Shown here: one piece after another, positions 21,564-34,270 of the stretch | Numbering within the stretch: position 1 is the stretch's first letter | Layout: each line of letters opens with the position of its first letter | Assembly (NCBI GenBank): GCA_022578605.1 | Contig: MU394109.1 | Span: forward strand, 62,001 to 126,000 | Origin: Camillea tinctor | Lineage: Eukaryota; Ascomycota; Sordariomycetes; Xylariales; Xylariaceae | Direction: 5' to 3' | Length of the DNA: 64,000 bases | The notes under the pieces: generated by a model | Database searches by the model: none | Seen by the model: the letters and a program-made list of their open reading frames with translations, nothing else | Told to the model about the DNA's origin: nothing | Program-made: the position numbers and the translations under genes

Positions 21564-24515
21564 TTACCACCGACGACTTCTATGGCTTGTCTCATAGCTG
21601 CCACCTCGCTCGCTGGTTGTTGGTCCCGTACCTCCTCTGCCCTCTTCAGTGCCGCGGTGAGTATGTTCTCGGTTGATCTCTGACATGTCGAACAGAAGCG
21701 GCTCGTCCTCGACATCCTCTGTCGCAGTGCCCGAGACGCCCAAGCCAGTAGCACCCCCGCGGGAGTATCCTCGGCCGTATCTACCCGAGCCGACAAGGCT
21801 ACCACTACCACTTCCAGATTGTGGTGGCGTTGCTCCTCGGCCAGCACTACTTCCGTAACGCCTACCGTAAGGGGAGCCGGAAAGACCAGAGTAGAGACCG
21901 CCAGGTGGCCGGGTTTCAGGCTCAACTGACGATGTGGAGCCGGGTCCAAGAATTTCTCCTGAGGTGATGGCTCTAATGTCAGCAGGAGGCTGGAGAATTG
22001 GTGAGTCTGCCCCACCGTTTGCTTCAGCTACGACTCGTCCCAGCAAAACGCTTATGCTAGGGACCTCGCGCTCTTCTGCGCCTAAGCTGAGACTTGTGTG
22101 GGCGCCGTCTTCGTCAACGATCACTCGATTCTGATGGGCGACGGAACTAGACCGCCTGGCGTGAGGATGAGGGCGTGGGGATAGGGGTATGGGAATTGCC
22201 GTAGTTCCCTCAATGGTGGCGGCGGGCGTTTCCGTCGAAGGCTCTTCGGTGAGGTCGGAATGGTCAGGTCCTCGCGTCGCAGTCCGTATGGGCGCGGTAT
22301 AGTCAACACTAGAATTCTCACTCAGACGAGACGGGATGGCTGGCGTGTGCGGGGTGTGCGGTGACAGTGGTTTTCCCGGAGATGTCGATGTGGACATGGG
22401 CGGAACATTAGGTAACTGCCGGCTGGAGGAACTAGAAGAGCGCTGTAAATGCATAGATGAATTCATCGATTCAGTAAGGGCATTGTTAGACTCGCGCATA
22501 AGGTGGTACTTAGAAAGTTGCGCCGTCGTCTTCTTCATGGCCGACTCTCCTTTCTTCGATGGTTCAAAGCTCTGCAGCGTCTTTTTGCTCTCAAGGGCTT
22601 TCAAGAATTCTTGAATACTATCATCGTCCGTCTGGAATGACCCCGAGCTCCCCCCGACGCCCAACTCATTGAGCAGCCCGGAGCCTGGCTGGGCCACGGA
22701 AGATGATAAGCTTTGTTTACCGCTACTATTCTGATCTTCGTCTCCTCTACTGGCGCCGCCAAATGACGGTCGGTTACGGCGATGCGTGAAACTGCTGCTG
22801 AAGCGACCCGTAGCGGACGGTCTCGGCGAGCCAGCAATGGAACCTTCTGCGGCGGGAGGTGGTCCACGCAATGAAGCAGGCATTCCGGTGGTGAGGGAAG
22901 ATCTACTTCTCATGTGAGTAATAGCGCTACCGGGGCCTGAGTTTCGAGTCAAAGAATGGGGAGACGGTGGGACATCGCCGTCTTGCGCACGAGTAACGGG
23001 AGAGCCTGACAAGGACCCCTGTTTGAAAGGGGAGCTCTGGAATGAAACAGATGGCCGCCTGCCTATTACATCTGCCGTCCTAAGGGATAGTCGTTGAGCA
23101 GGGCCGGCAATTGGGAGGGAATGCGGAGGAGCCTCGACACTGGCGGGTCTGGATTCGGGGGGCGAACTAGTGTCGGAACCAGGGGCTTTCACGGCCCTCA
23201 GGGCAGAAATCGGACTTGTGCCGAGCGGCCCCTCGCCGTGAAAAGTGGAAAGACTACCGTACCGTTGTTGGTTTTCAGTTATATCATGTGCATGCCGATT
23301 GTACGGCAAGGACCCTACTTCGTGAGTACGGGATTCGCGTTGCGTCTGGGCCCGGTGCGGTAGGGAAGGTTTAAACATGTCATCAGAAATCGCCATACCA
23401 ATGCGAGAGCTCAACAACGACTCGGTTTCTACCACCTGGAAATTGCAGTGGTTTCGATACGACACAGATACGTAGAAGCGGCCTACCGGCACTTCTAGAT
23501 TACCAAACATGTAATCGGTGGAGACATCACCTCTCCCCTCGAACAAGGGGATTCTTAACGTATCGGTTCCATAGGTCCGGGTATCGCCAGAGTAGACACG
23601 GCACCGGATTGAAAGGGCGGGATGTATACCTTTGGTCTTGGAGTTTCTCGCCAGTTTCCAGGCGGGTAGAAGACCCGTCGTCGTATAGATAGATCGCATC
23701 AAGACGATGGCTTTTTTGTATACCGTCGGCAGGAGGGCGCCGAAGTCTTCGGGGTCGTCGGGCGGTTCCCCCTTCAACTCGACCCGCCACCGCTCCAGGA
23801 TCACTTGGGTATTCGGTCGCCCCTGACGGCCGGAACTGCTATCGCTCGACTGGTCGGACGAGTTTATCGCCTCGACGACATCCCAACGCTTACCATTCTC
23901 ATCCAAGATCACCAAGCTTTGGCCACCTTTCAACAGACTCGCATCAAGATATATCTCAATAACCAGCGGAGGCGGACGGTTCTCGAACCCGCCGCATTGT
24001 TTCCACACCGAGAATTCGTCCCGAAAATCGAGAATATCATCTGTATCCATTTGGAACTACCGCGGAAGCTCGGTTAGCCAGAGCAAGTGCCGAATAGCAG
24101 CACCCGGAACTTACCCATCTGCTTGTCCTCTTCTCCTGATTCCTACCCTGAATTATGGGGGACACCCGCATTCGCTCCTGCAGGATAATGGTACCGGCTT
24201 TCGCGTAGACATTCTGGGAAAATGCGATAAGTATAAAGCAGGCGAGATGCTAGTCGCTAGGGAGGCGGGAAAAAAACAACCAACCTGGATGATCTGGTCT
24301 AGCTTCTTGATGGAATCCCGACTCGGGCTGTTTTCTCTACGGTCAACGGCATTTCCCGTCCTCGTCGAAGGTTCTTGGGTGGTAACTTCGGATCCCGAGG
24401 CCGAACGACTCGTAGAAGGGCCTGGATCTCTCTGGTTATTCGTTCTGGTGGGATTGGTCTGTGGAGAGGAGGCGGGAGAAGAAGGACGGTGTGTAGGACG
24501 AGGTAATTGATGCAT
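21564..24515 (-). CDS. ATG13: Autophagy-related protein 13 (Atg13), 3 exons
   Basis: Predicted regulatory subunit of the Atg1 kinase complex that starts autophagosome formation and is controlled by TORC1. Exons are 24515-24285, 24213-24115 and 24056-21564. Introns are 71 and 58 nt, with donors GTTGGT and GTAAGT-like GTAAG. The product is about 940 aa. Residues 1-65 are disordered. The Atg13 HORMA domain spans about 68-330: KKLDQIIQNVYAKAGTIILQ across the first junction, then FSVWKQCGG, IYLDASLL, ILERWRVEL, RCRVYSG and YMFGNLEVPVGRFYVSVSYR. The rest is long, Ser/Pro/Gly-rich and disordered, holding potential phosphosites and the Atg1/Atg17-binding region. Near the C-terminus is the conserved acidic EPLLFDMSEI motif. 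Length agrees with Sordariomycete Atg13. The start is the first Met of an exon with no earlier in-frame option seen. Confidence 0.93.
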
Positions 24516-27500
24516 GTTGAGATCGTATGGCGGTGGCGGTTGGGAGTTGGAGGGTGATCTGTGTTGTCAATTCGAAGATATATGTAATGTGTATGTGTGT
24601 GTCTGTGTGTAAGTGTAAGTGTATGTGCGTGTGCGTGTGCGTGAGTGTGTGTGAGTGGCCCAAAGGAGGGAGGAGGCTTCCCGTTAGGGGGAAAGATAGG
24701 CAGACGGCGCGATAGAGTAAATTCGTGTCCAGTCGTGGCGCCGAGGCAGTACGTTTAGATGGAGATAGGGTTGTAGATATGAGGCCACCGAACTTTAGCA
24801 TCCATTGTTCGCAACGTTGAAGGTTAGGTAGATTTGGGAGGAATAAGTGTGAGGATTTATATCCTATGTTGAATTCTTGCCAATTCTTCAGTGCGCAGGC
24901 CTTCGCGCGTGTTCCGGGGGAGAAGAACAAGAAGAGGAGGGAGAAGAGGAGTATAGGCAGGCAGACACAAGGACAAGTTGAATTCGACGAGATGTGAATG
25001 GCGGCTCTGCTAGCTCAGATAAATGCGGACAGCTGCAGGGTCTGGAGCTAAGCTAGGCAGACTCTCGACATGGTGAATAGGATGGTCGTTAGACGTTGAT
25101 TTGCTCCGCTTAATTAAATGCTTCGGTCTTGGAGAATATGACAATGCGCATTGATGTCAGTGTGAGTTTCTGGTTTCTTCCCAACTCTTTTTTCCGTTGA
25201 CTGGTTGATTGGTTGGAGTAAGCGATCGTGACGATGGTGGGAAGACGCAGTAAGTAGGAGGAAAGTTATGTCAAGGTAGTGGTGTAAGTGGTAAATAATT
25301 GTTTAAGTCTTGGTAAAGTTAGGTAAGGCAAGTCAGACGCTTGCTTCTCGTGACCTCTTAAGGTACTAAGGAACCTTGTGCCATCCGTCATCGGTCCGGA
25401 CCGAGCTAGTCCATGAGAATTGCTCAAGTGGGAATAGTAAGAAAGAGGAAATAGCAGAAAATAAAAATAAAATAAAAGTGAAGAAGGAAAAAAAGATAAG
25501 TTGAGATAGCGATGAGATAGGGTGGCGGTGATCAGACTAGTGACCGATAAGCCAGATAGACAATGGGGCTATGACGAATTAATTGGCAAAAAAGGGTGAC
25601 AGGGTGATAAAACCAAGACGGTAGAGAGATTCTATTAGTCGACACAAAACTTAATCAAGTTAATGATAACTTTTTTTTAGTCTTTTTGAAAACCACGACA
25701 ACGAAAAATAGGTACCTAATCTAATAGGTTATATGTTTAGGACAAGATATATGTAAAGAAATAATATGAAATAAAATCAGAGAAAAAGAGAAGGACAAGA
25801 AAATTGAATAGGACAATCAAATAGTTAATAGAATTTAAATATAATTCTTTTTTTATCTTGTATTTTTAGTTTTTCTTTTCTTCTTTCTTTTCTTCTCTTT
25901 TTTATATTTTAAATCTAATATGGAAACACGAGTGACTAGAAGAAAATGGTTATATAAGAAGGATACGTCAAGCTACGGCTAGGAAGCAAGATAGTATCAT
26001 ATGGAAATGGGATGAAAATAAAGAATTAAAAAAGAGAAACAGAAAACAAAAAAAGAACTAGGACAAAGGGGCAGATTTAAAAACTAGAATCATGTAGGTA
26101 GGTCAACTACGTATGTATGTATGTAGGTTATGTGAGTTTCAGTTCGTTGTAGTATGTTGATTGGGAAAACAGGTGGAAGGATATGATAAGGTGGAAAAGA
26201 GTTGTGTAGGTCATGTAGGTTGGGAATAAGTGCTAAAGTTGATTGGTGACGTATATTAGCTATGTAGCTTAAGAGACTATAAGTGAGGTGAGGTAAGAGA
26301 GCGAGACCTTTCTTTCCATCAAAAAGGTCAAAAAGGTTGCTCCTGATTGAAGACAACGCAGGCTCGCAGCAGCACCAGCAGGAGTACCAAGCACTAAGTA
26401 GCACCAGTCAAACCAGCGGCTGTTGTTGCAGCAGCTGGGGGCACTTCTTGTCTTGTTCTTGTGTCTCTGGTTTCCCCACAACACCACCACTAAAGTACTA
26501 CCACCCATCCCCCCATCCCCCCCCCCATACCCCCCAAAAATAGGAGTTGTTAAGTTGAGCTAGAGTGTTATTGGTCTAGGGTTAGGTACTTGCTGACCAC
26601 CGGCACTTGATAGGTTAAGTTCAGCGTTTCTGTTGCGCCACGAAATGTTGCATTTGGAAAGAACAGAACCGAACAGATGTGTTAGCGTGTTGGTTTCTGA
26701 TAAGACTACCTGAACTAGGTACCTAACCTACCTGAACCTTCTCGCTACGGTGCCGAGTTGGCGAGTTTACTGTACGCATACCACCCTTCGGACCAGTCAC
26801 CGACTCGTATCCACTCAATCAGAGCCACGCTTGTTAGGTTACACAGCAGCACGCCTGTTTCTCGCACATGCTCACACAGCCCTTTCACGAGTCAGCAACT
26901 TGGGGTTGCATTCGGGACTGCCTCCCTTCCACCCCCCCTTTTTTTCTTATCCCCTAACTAGCTCATCTGATCAAAGTCCTATAGATCTAGTATAGTGTAG
27001 TGTAAGCAAGACCCAAGACCCAAAACCCAAGACCAAGGCAAGTCATTGATAAGATGCGATCAAACCAAAATCATCCGGTACGTTAACATCTCATCTCATC
27101 GTCAGATTCTTTTGAAACTTGTCAGTTGTCTATTAATTTGTACCCACCCACTTGGCCAAGCGCATCCATCTTTTCCCGTATCCCCTCCCCCATGTTCCTG
27201 CGTTAGTGAAGCATCGTGTGCACCCCTCCCTCCGAGAAAGGAGAGGGGACCGACCACTAACTTTCGTCATCACCACCACCAAGCACGAAAAGCATATGTG
27301 TGTACTTGGTTAGTTAGTGTGGGATATTTCGATTCTCATAAACACGATGTGCTCATTTTTCTGAGAAATTACCAAATATGCCGTTTGCTGTCTATGTAAA
27401 TTATGTCATTTACCCTATCCTGTCTGTACCTTAAACTTGAGCCACCTAAGAATGAAATGTCAGACTTCAATATAAACCCAAATCAAAACGTGCTGGATCA

Positions 27501-27832
27501 AACATGGTTCGGATATTATAGAGAGGAGGAGGAGTCCTGTCCTTATTTTATGTTCTGACTTGTATGGTGACGATTCAGCAGATGAGATGTCTAAAAGGGT
27601 TATGTGCTTATTTTACCTCCTTATTAACCAAGTTCCTAACTTATTTCACCTCGGCCAACAATTGCAAAAATAGAGTGAGTATCGTCATTAGTTAGGTATA
27701 TTAGGTAGCATCATTAATCCCCAGGCTCAGCTAACGCTATTCGAACGAGCCTCGTATCCACTTATATACTATGCAAAGCAGAGAATAACGAGCCAAAGCT
27801 AAGGTCAGGGACAGAGCCGGTACTGAGCAGCA
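24516..27832. other. Intergenic, AT-rich core, no gene seen
   Basis: 3.3 kb upstream of ATG13 and downstream of the GH125 gene. It starts with a GT-rich leader (24.58-24.66 kb), followed by a markedly AT-rich block (25.43-26.09 kb), then pyrimidine-rich DNA. A CAGCAGCACCAGCAG-like patch near 26.36 kb gives short open frames without recognisable products. Confidence 0.55.
25430..26090. other. Very AT-rich block
   Basis: About 660 nt composed largely of A/T with GAAA, TAAAA and TTTTC words and stops in every frame. It may be decayed repeat DNA or an AT-rich spacer; nothing in it identifies an element. Confidence 0.5.
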
Positions 27833-29603
27833 TTACTGGAAGCTCGTCCCAAGCAAGTGAGGCTTCCTGTTTTTCAGATCTAATAGCATCTCCCCAAAGA
27901 GCCCATTCGCCCATGAGAACCACTGGCGCGTCCAGTCTGAAGCATTAAACGTGTTGATCGACTCGTGGATCAACCCTAACCGGTCCGTCGACGACACCAA
28001 CATCCGCAGTCCGTTAACGATCTCGTCATCGTCGTCCGAGGTTAGCAGCTGTGTGATGATCGACATCGGCCACGCCTTGCCCGGGCCCACGTGTGGTCCG
28101 CCGGTTCTAGAAGAAAACAACATATCAGTACAGGCAGTTCCGACACCCTTCATTTCTGGGGGAGGGGGGTATGCAACAAGGAAGAGCAAACGAACGGGTA
28201 AAAAAAAAAGATGACAGGAGATAAAGATGAGAGAGAGAGAGAGAAACTCACCCGTTCAGCACCGGACCGTGCATATAATACGGGTTCCACGTCGACAGCA
28301 CAAACTCCCGCGTGCTCCTGTACGTCTCATCCCCCCTATCCAAGTAATCAATCACCGGCGCGCTCAGCAAGCTCGGCACATTCGCATCGTCCATCAAGTT
28401 GCTGGACCCGAACCCGTCCACCTCGTAAGCGTAGATAGTCCCAAACACGGGGTGCCGCACCTTACCGTGCGCCTCCACCCCCGCGCGCACATCATCCGCA
28501 AACTCGCGCATGCTTCGCCCCAGCGCCGCGTCCCCCGCCGCCGCCGCGATGTCCCCCGCCCGCCCCAGGTACGCCGCGAACTGCATGTTCGCCGGCACAA
28601 ACAGCTGGTATATAGTCGCGTCGTCCGAGGGCCGGAAAGCGCTGCGCACGAGGCCGGTGCCCGCGCGCACGGGGTTGCCCGCGCCCGCGTTGGCCAGGGT
28701 CTCGGTGGCGCTGGTGCTGGAGCGCTGGAAGGTGTAGGGCGAGGGCAGCACCGCGCCGGTGGCCGTGTCGTAGGTGCCGGCCAGCAGGCCGCGCGCCACG
28801 GCGAGGGTGTGGTTCGCGGCCGCGAGCCACGAGTGGCGCGCGAAGAAGGACGTGTCGTTGGTGCGCGCGCCGTAGTCCGACGACAGCTGCAGGAACGCCG
28901 CCAGCGAGTCCAGCTCGTACTTGCACTCGAAGACGAAGTCCGGGTCGTACGCCGGCGTCACCGCGTCCGTACGCCCGAACCCGTTGTCCGCGGGCCCGAG
29001 CCCCGATTCGACGGGTGGCTGGAAGGCGTTGCAGTACGCGTTGCTGAGCACGTACCGCGCTTGCAGGTTGATGGCCCCCCGGAACAGCGACGCGAGCGAG
29101 TCCGGCGAGGATGAGGGCTGCAGGAGCGACTTGTAGCTGCGCAGCTGGTTGGCGCTGTCGCGCAGCCACATCGCGTTGATGTCGCCCGTGGTGATGAATG
29201 TGAGCTGTTCGTGCTTGTGTTAGTCCTGCCCGCATCGTGTTGGACTCCGCGTGGAGTGCAAAGGGTAGAACACAAGAAAACTGACCTCTTCGTCTGTGCT
29301 GTTGTCTGCATACCCCTTCCACGTTACCGTGGTGTCGAGAGTGTTCGGGAATGCGTTCTCAAACAGGCGGAACAGATCCGGGTCCTTGACTAGACCCCTC
29401 ATGTCCTCGATAGTGTCCTCCACCTCGGAAAGATTGAATTTCCTGCATGCTGCTGCTGGCCTCTGGTACGAGAGCTGGTACTGGCCGTCTGAGAAAGGCT
29501 CATGTGTTTGCGTGGAATAGTCGGCGTAATTGGGGCATTGAGCGAGCACCGTGCTGGTGGTGCTGGCAAGCGAGCCCAATAGCAGAAGTAGACGCCGATT
29601 CAT
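27833..29603 (-). CDS. Secreted GH125 exo-alpha-1,6-mannosidase-like enzyme, 3 exons
   Basis: Predicted metal-independent exo-alpha-mannosidase (family GH125) that removes terminal alpha-1,6-mannose from fungal or glycoprotein mannans outside the cell or in the secretory path. Exons are 29603-29286, 29204-28252 and 28106-27833, giving 514 aa. Residues 1-22 form a signal peptide ([21 protein letters not shown]). The junctions rebuild [19 protein letters not shown], the family's most conserved block, and [17 protein letters not shown] near the C-terminus. [10 protein letters not shown] and the [13 protein letters not shown] segment also match. I chose the start at 29603 because the hydrophobic signal begins there; an in-frame Met 12 codons upstream would put charged residues first. 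The middle exon is very GC-rich at third positions, which produces a long antisense open frame. It lies 4.7 kb from, and diverges from, a GH92 mannosidase. Confidence 0.92.
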
Positions 29604-31281
29604 TGTGTTCTTTTTCTTTTGTTTACTCCTGTCTACCACCTATGTAAGCATATAGGTTGGAGAGCTATTCATGGGAGCAGCTATTAGAGAACACTCCCAA
29701 ACTAGAAGAATGGGATTAAGTACTAAGTTAAGACATTCAAAGTAAACACACAGACTGGAACCTCCCAGTCTTTATAAAAGAAATCAAGGTAAGTACTGCA
29801 TCATGTCGGTGACCTCCTAGTCTCCTAAACATACTGCGTCAATATGTAGTGTAGAGGTAAATAGACTCTCCAATCCTTGGAAGTCTAGGTCCAATCCTAT
29901 GCCTAATTCTTAATGAGCCTGCCAATCAGATCATCTTTCCCCCGACGCACCCTGTTCTATTCGTGGACGGTACCAGCCCTACCCCGGTTTACCCCGGACA
30001 CTTGGTGCTAGCGGGCTGGAAGTAAGCAGGCTTTATTGTTTATTTCTCAGAAGCTGCCCCTGTTCACGGGTATTTGCTTCGGACAAAAGCATGCTCATAG
30101 GTACTTGCATAGGAGAATTTCCCCAAAGCCCCTGACAGAAGAAACCATAAATTGACAATAAGAAAAAAGTAGCCAAACAAATAAGAGTTTAAAAAAATGT
30201 GAGACCCCGCAGCAGGAAAGATCACGATGCTTGTCTCGTATGTGCAGTTAAGTAGGTACAGGTACCGCCTACATGCAGTCTGGCGGGGTGGGTAACGCAC
30301 CAACTGCGGGACATGAGCTTTCGAGCTTCCTAAAACATAAGACCTGCTTTCTTTCCCCGCTCGTGAGGCTCATGACCTCGTTGGAGAACTGGCAGAGGGG
30401 AAGATGGAGGGGATGTTAGGTAATGGCAAAGGTTCTCGGTCTATATTGATGCGTGCCCTTTTAAACAAGTTCTAGTTCCATAACCGCGGGCTAGCTCCCT
30501 TGGCACGAGGACGCGATGTCTTACGAAGTATGGTGACCTTTTTTTTTACTAGGGTCGTGACATGTCTTATAGCTTAAATATGGTGGAGGAGGCAATATAA
30601 TTTCTACATATTTCTGAATCTATGCACTGTTGAGGAACATTGGACTGGTATATACTATTGATAATCGGGTATTTCTATTCATAGTATAGTTGCATATCCG
30701 AGCATTTTATATGCCTTAAGAGCATAACTCCTTGACCCTAATGTAAGAAATGATATAGTGTGAAGCACGTAATGGCAGCATGGGCCTTATAAGTAACTTT
30801 AGGCACTTAGGTAGCTAATGTTCTAAGTTTAACTGGCAACAATATCGAAACTATATTATAGTTCTAGTTTCTTGCATAAAAGTATCCTAAATGCTGTCTT
30901 AGCCAGTGAAGTCATAGCAGAGGTGAAGGATAAACATATTTTTAATATGGTATGTAAGTTCGCCTTACGACACAAAATAACATTCGCTAGAGTGACGGGT
31001 CAAAACGCATCAACACACTTTTCATAGCACAGAACAACAAACTAAAAATCTTGCAACTCAAGTAAGTTATATAAATTTAAGTAAGAATGCCACCTGGCCG
31101 GTGGAAAGGTGAAATTAGCATCGAACTCATATACTGCTTAAAGAGCTAGGCAAGATGAAAATGCTAGGTGAATAACGAATAGAAGGCAGTTGTATGAAAA
31201 AGAAATAAAAAGTACAAAGAACATAAAAGCTTTCTAGTTAGCTACCTTTATCGCAGTGAGTTTGCCGACTTGAGATCAATA

Positions 31282-31299
31282 AGGGTTAGGGTTAGGGTT
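31282..31299 (+). repeat. Short internal telomere-like repeat
   Basis: AGGGTT repeated three times without mismatch (the fungal telomere unit is TTAGGG). It is too short to be a telomere. It may be a transcription-factor telo-box, a repair scar or chance. Confidence 0.7.
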
Positions 31300-32051
31300 G
31301 TACTGATTAAACTTTCCAAATACCATTCTCTATGACTACCTATATTCTGCCTCAACTCTGAGGATAGATTGGTTTCTATGTGATAATGCTCTTCTAATAG
31401 TATCTGTTAATTTTTGCGGAAAGAAAGACATGCTTCGATGCAGACCAGAAAGCAGGCAACGGACTAGGTTAGCGGGCGTAATACTGCTGGGCTTAAATGC
31501 TCAAATGAATGTAGTCTTAAATTTACTAACTATATCTTCTATTTAGAAAAGGACCCCTCGGAACGGTTGAGGGCCGATATGTTACCATACAATAATATCT
31601 CGATCACATAACGGCTTGTCAGTCTCGTGTTACGTAAATAAGGTAAGGAGTTGATGTATCTTTGGGAATGGCCTTTCCTATATGGAAGCTGTTTACTCGA
31701 TTCGGTTTGATACCATTATTATCCCTCTCTTGCCTACCTTCAGCATGTAGATCGTGTAACTGGTTGTTAATCAGGCATGCACACTGAAAGCAATAATACT
31801 ATGTTCGAAACCACGACACGCACAACGAATTTTCCTTTTCGTACCATCTTCCTGCTACTTCTCTACCAATATGAGTTTTTTTACTGCTCATATACGATAA
31901 GTCGGAACAGGTTGCTCAATACATCATTGCTACTTACTATGAAGCCTGAATACTAAAATTCATAAACCTTCGACTACACTGGTTTGACACTCAAGAAAGG
32001 GACTAATATCCATCCACATGGCTGTTCACTTAATTATAACCAGCCCTTGAG

Positions 32052-32091
32052 GCTGCCATGGTCAAATTTTGACTAAACTAACCATGGCAGC
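32052..32091. repeat. Perfect 11-bp inverted repeat
   Basis: The arms GCTGCCATGGT (32052-32062) and ACCATGGCAGC (32081-32091) are perfectly complementary around an 18-nt loop. It could form a hairpin or be the end of a small foldback element. Confidence 0.7.
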
Positions 32092-32539
32092 AGTTTCATT
32101 TTCTATATGCCCTCCGACATAAAGCAAGACTTTACATAAACTAGTCTAAACCATAATAGAGAAGATATGTTTTCTTTGTACAAGCTCCTCCGGCTTTCTT
32201 TCTACACTAGTTCTCTAAGAGTTCGCTAGGTGATAATTTGAGTTGCAGCTATGGAACACAAGCCATGTATACATTATATGTTGCTTCCAAGCAGAACTTG
32301 TAGAAACTTGTCATTCCTCTATTTATCAGGGGGGTTGGTCCTCCATTGGTCCCATTTTTGACTTCTAGCATCCAATGCTCGTTTGAGGCACATGAAAAGA
32401 TCGACTAACGTGTTTAGATCATTATCGGATTTGTTTCTAGCACTGAGTGCAAAATATAAGCTCTCCTCTTGTCCCTAACGAGGCATCAAGCTAGATCACT
32501 ACGACCCTTTTCACGGAAGATCGTAGCTAGTCCACACTT

Positions 32540-33170
32540 CTTCGTGGGCATTTTCATTGGTACCATCGTACAACCTCGTCACAGGCTACACTGTAGATGA
32601 TGATGAGTAGGTATCTTGCTTTGGAACCGTTCCAATCTATGATGGTAATGATATCGGAAAAATCATTCATCAGGATGTGATCACACCTGTTGTTAGGATC
32701 CCTGAGGGGAAAAGAATTCCCCTGATGGGACATGTTTCTCAACATTGTTGAGAAGATCTAAGAGAAACTGGTGTATGAGAACCACGTCGATAGGATAGAT
32801 GGCACCGATCTCACTTCTCACTATTATAACAAGGCATGGTTTAACAACAGTGAGAGAAGTCTCTCACGAGAAGCTGAGTAGTCCTCTAGTTCTTAAACAA
32901 TATATTACATAATGGAATCAAGCCCGTATCTCGTATGCATTCGGATCTCTGGATGGGGGTATTGAGGCTCGTTTTATCGCGTGTGTGGGTTGATGGTGCA
33001 AGGAGTTCCATTTCTACACAGTGATATGTGTACGCAACTTGATATTGTCTATAAGATGGCATAGTTCTTCCATTTAACGAGTTTCTACCGTCATGTGAGA
33101 GATGCCATTTCCATGAGACTTGATAGATTTTCTCTGGTGTTTCATCGTATAGCCGTAGCATTTGAAGTTA
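32540..33170 (-). pseudogene. Degenerate aminoglycoside-phosphotransferase-like (APH) kinase relic
   Basis: Reading leftward, pieces of an APH/choline-kinase-type fold appear in shifting frames. Near 33130-33090 lies a helix-like TRENLSSLMEMASLT. Near 32875-32820 is SRERLLSLLLNHALL followed by stops. At 32813-32730 comes an open piece ending NNVEKHVPSGEFF. At 32720-32610 are DPNNRCDHILMNDFSD and ITIIDWNGSKA, which resemble the Brenner catalytic loop and the metal-binding DxD/IIDW block of fungal APH-like proteins. At least one frameshift and several in-frame stops separate these pieces, so no intact protein is possible. AT-richness and TAA/TAG stops suggest mutation by repeat-induced point mutation. 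The IIDW block is the best evidence; the upstream matches are weak. Confidence 0.4.
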
Positions 33171-34270
33171 GTTTTATAGTTAGCTTCATCCTTAAGAGTA
33201 AACCAGTTCTCGCAGTTGACTATATGGGTCGATTGACCGTAGTTTAGTATACACAGAATGTGGCGTAAAGGGGGCTGTTAAGACTATCCGTACAGGTATT
33301 TACTGAACAGCATGATTACCATCCCCTTTTCTGCGACTGTAAAGAACATACGGACTCAATTGCCTATGGATTGACATACCTACACACCTAGGTCACCTTA
33401 ATCCGTACAGCGTGGCATTGGCTAGCTACCGATACTACCTACCACCATCCGATGCGATCACTTCATTCAGCCAGATTCCGCAAATTGCCAAGAACGGGAT
33501 GATCCATCCATGTTTAGCATCGCTCTTGGCAGGAAAGAGACCCAACCTGGGGCGGCGAATTACCTACACTACACTAGGTGCGAACGGGTAGGTAAGAATT
33601 GACAAATGGTAACAAATGTCTTCTTTAAGAATACCGTTCTCCGTGCCCAAGTCATTATGCATCACACACCACAGATCTCCTAATTCGGCCGGGAGCTAGC
33701 TGAGACGGGTTACTTATAAAACGACTACATAAGCATAAGGAGACATCAGTAATCCAGCTAGTTTACTTAAACTGTGTCTTTTCCTTTTCGAGTATATATT
33801 TTGCAATGTTCGGTTTCTAAGGTGGAGGAGACAACTGTTTTTCCTTTTTGTTTTTTATTGTTTTCGTTACGAGAGATCTTAGCCTGTCCCTCTCTCTCTC
33901 CACTTCACATCTATTGGGATGGTAAATGGTCTTAGAAAAAAAAGAAAAAAGAACCCACCCAAGACAATCTCACGGCCCATGGTACACTGCTTAAGTCGCG
34001 CCCACCGGCAAATCAATGGCTGACGGTTAAGTGCGACCGTGTCGTGTTGTCCCTACCACCGTCACCTCCACCCCCTCTTTCTTTCCTTCGTCCTCCCCTT
34101 CGTGCCCTCTCTGGAAAGACGGGCCATAACGTGAGGAAGTAATCATCGTCGTCGTTGTGCGCAGAAAGAAGGGGAAAACATCCCAGAGACGCTTAATCAT
34201 CGAATCGCTGGATAGTGGGACGGGAGCGAAAAATAAAAGAGAATAGGAGATTGAAAAAAAAAAAATAGAA

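Larger units (their letters stand above)
29604..34270. other. AT-rich tract between two mannosidase genes
   Basis: 4.7 kb shared upstream region of the divergent GH125 and GH92 genes. It is A/T-rich with stops in every frame. It carries a triple telomere-like repeat (31282-31299), an 11-bp inverted repeat (32052-32091), and a degenerate kinase-like reading frame (about 32540-33170). This is what an old repeat-induced-point-mutated insertion could look like, but no transposon ends were identified. Confidence 0.5.

Noticed and set aside
26580..26620. CTGACCACC resembling the 3' half of a dispersed 5S rRNA gene
   Set aside because: No other 5S rRNA segments lie at the right spacing.
28227..29114. 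295-codon rightward open frame opposite the GH125 gene
   Set aside because: Antisense shadow of GC-rich coding DNA with a low-complexity Arg/Val-rich translation.
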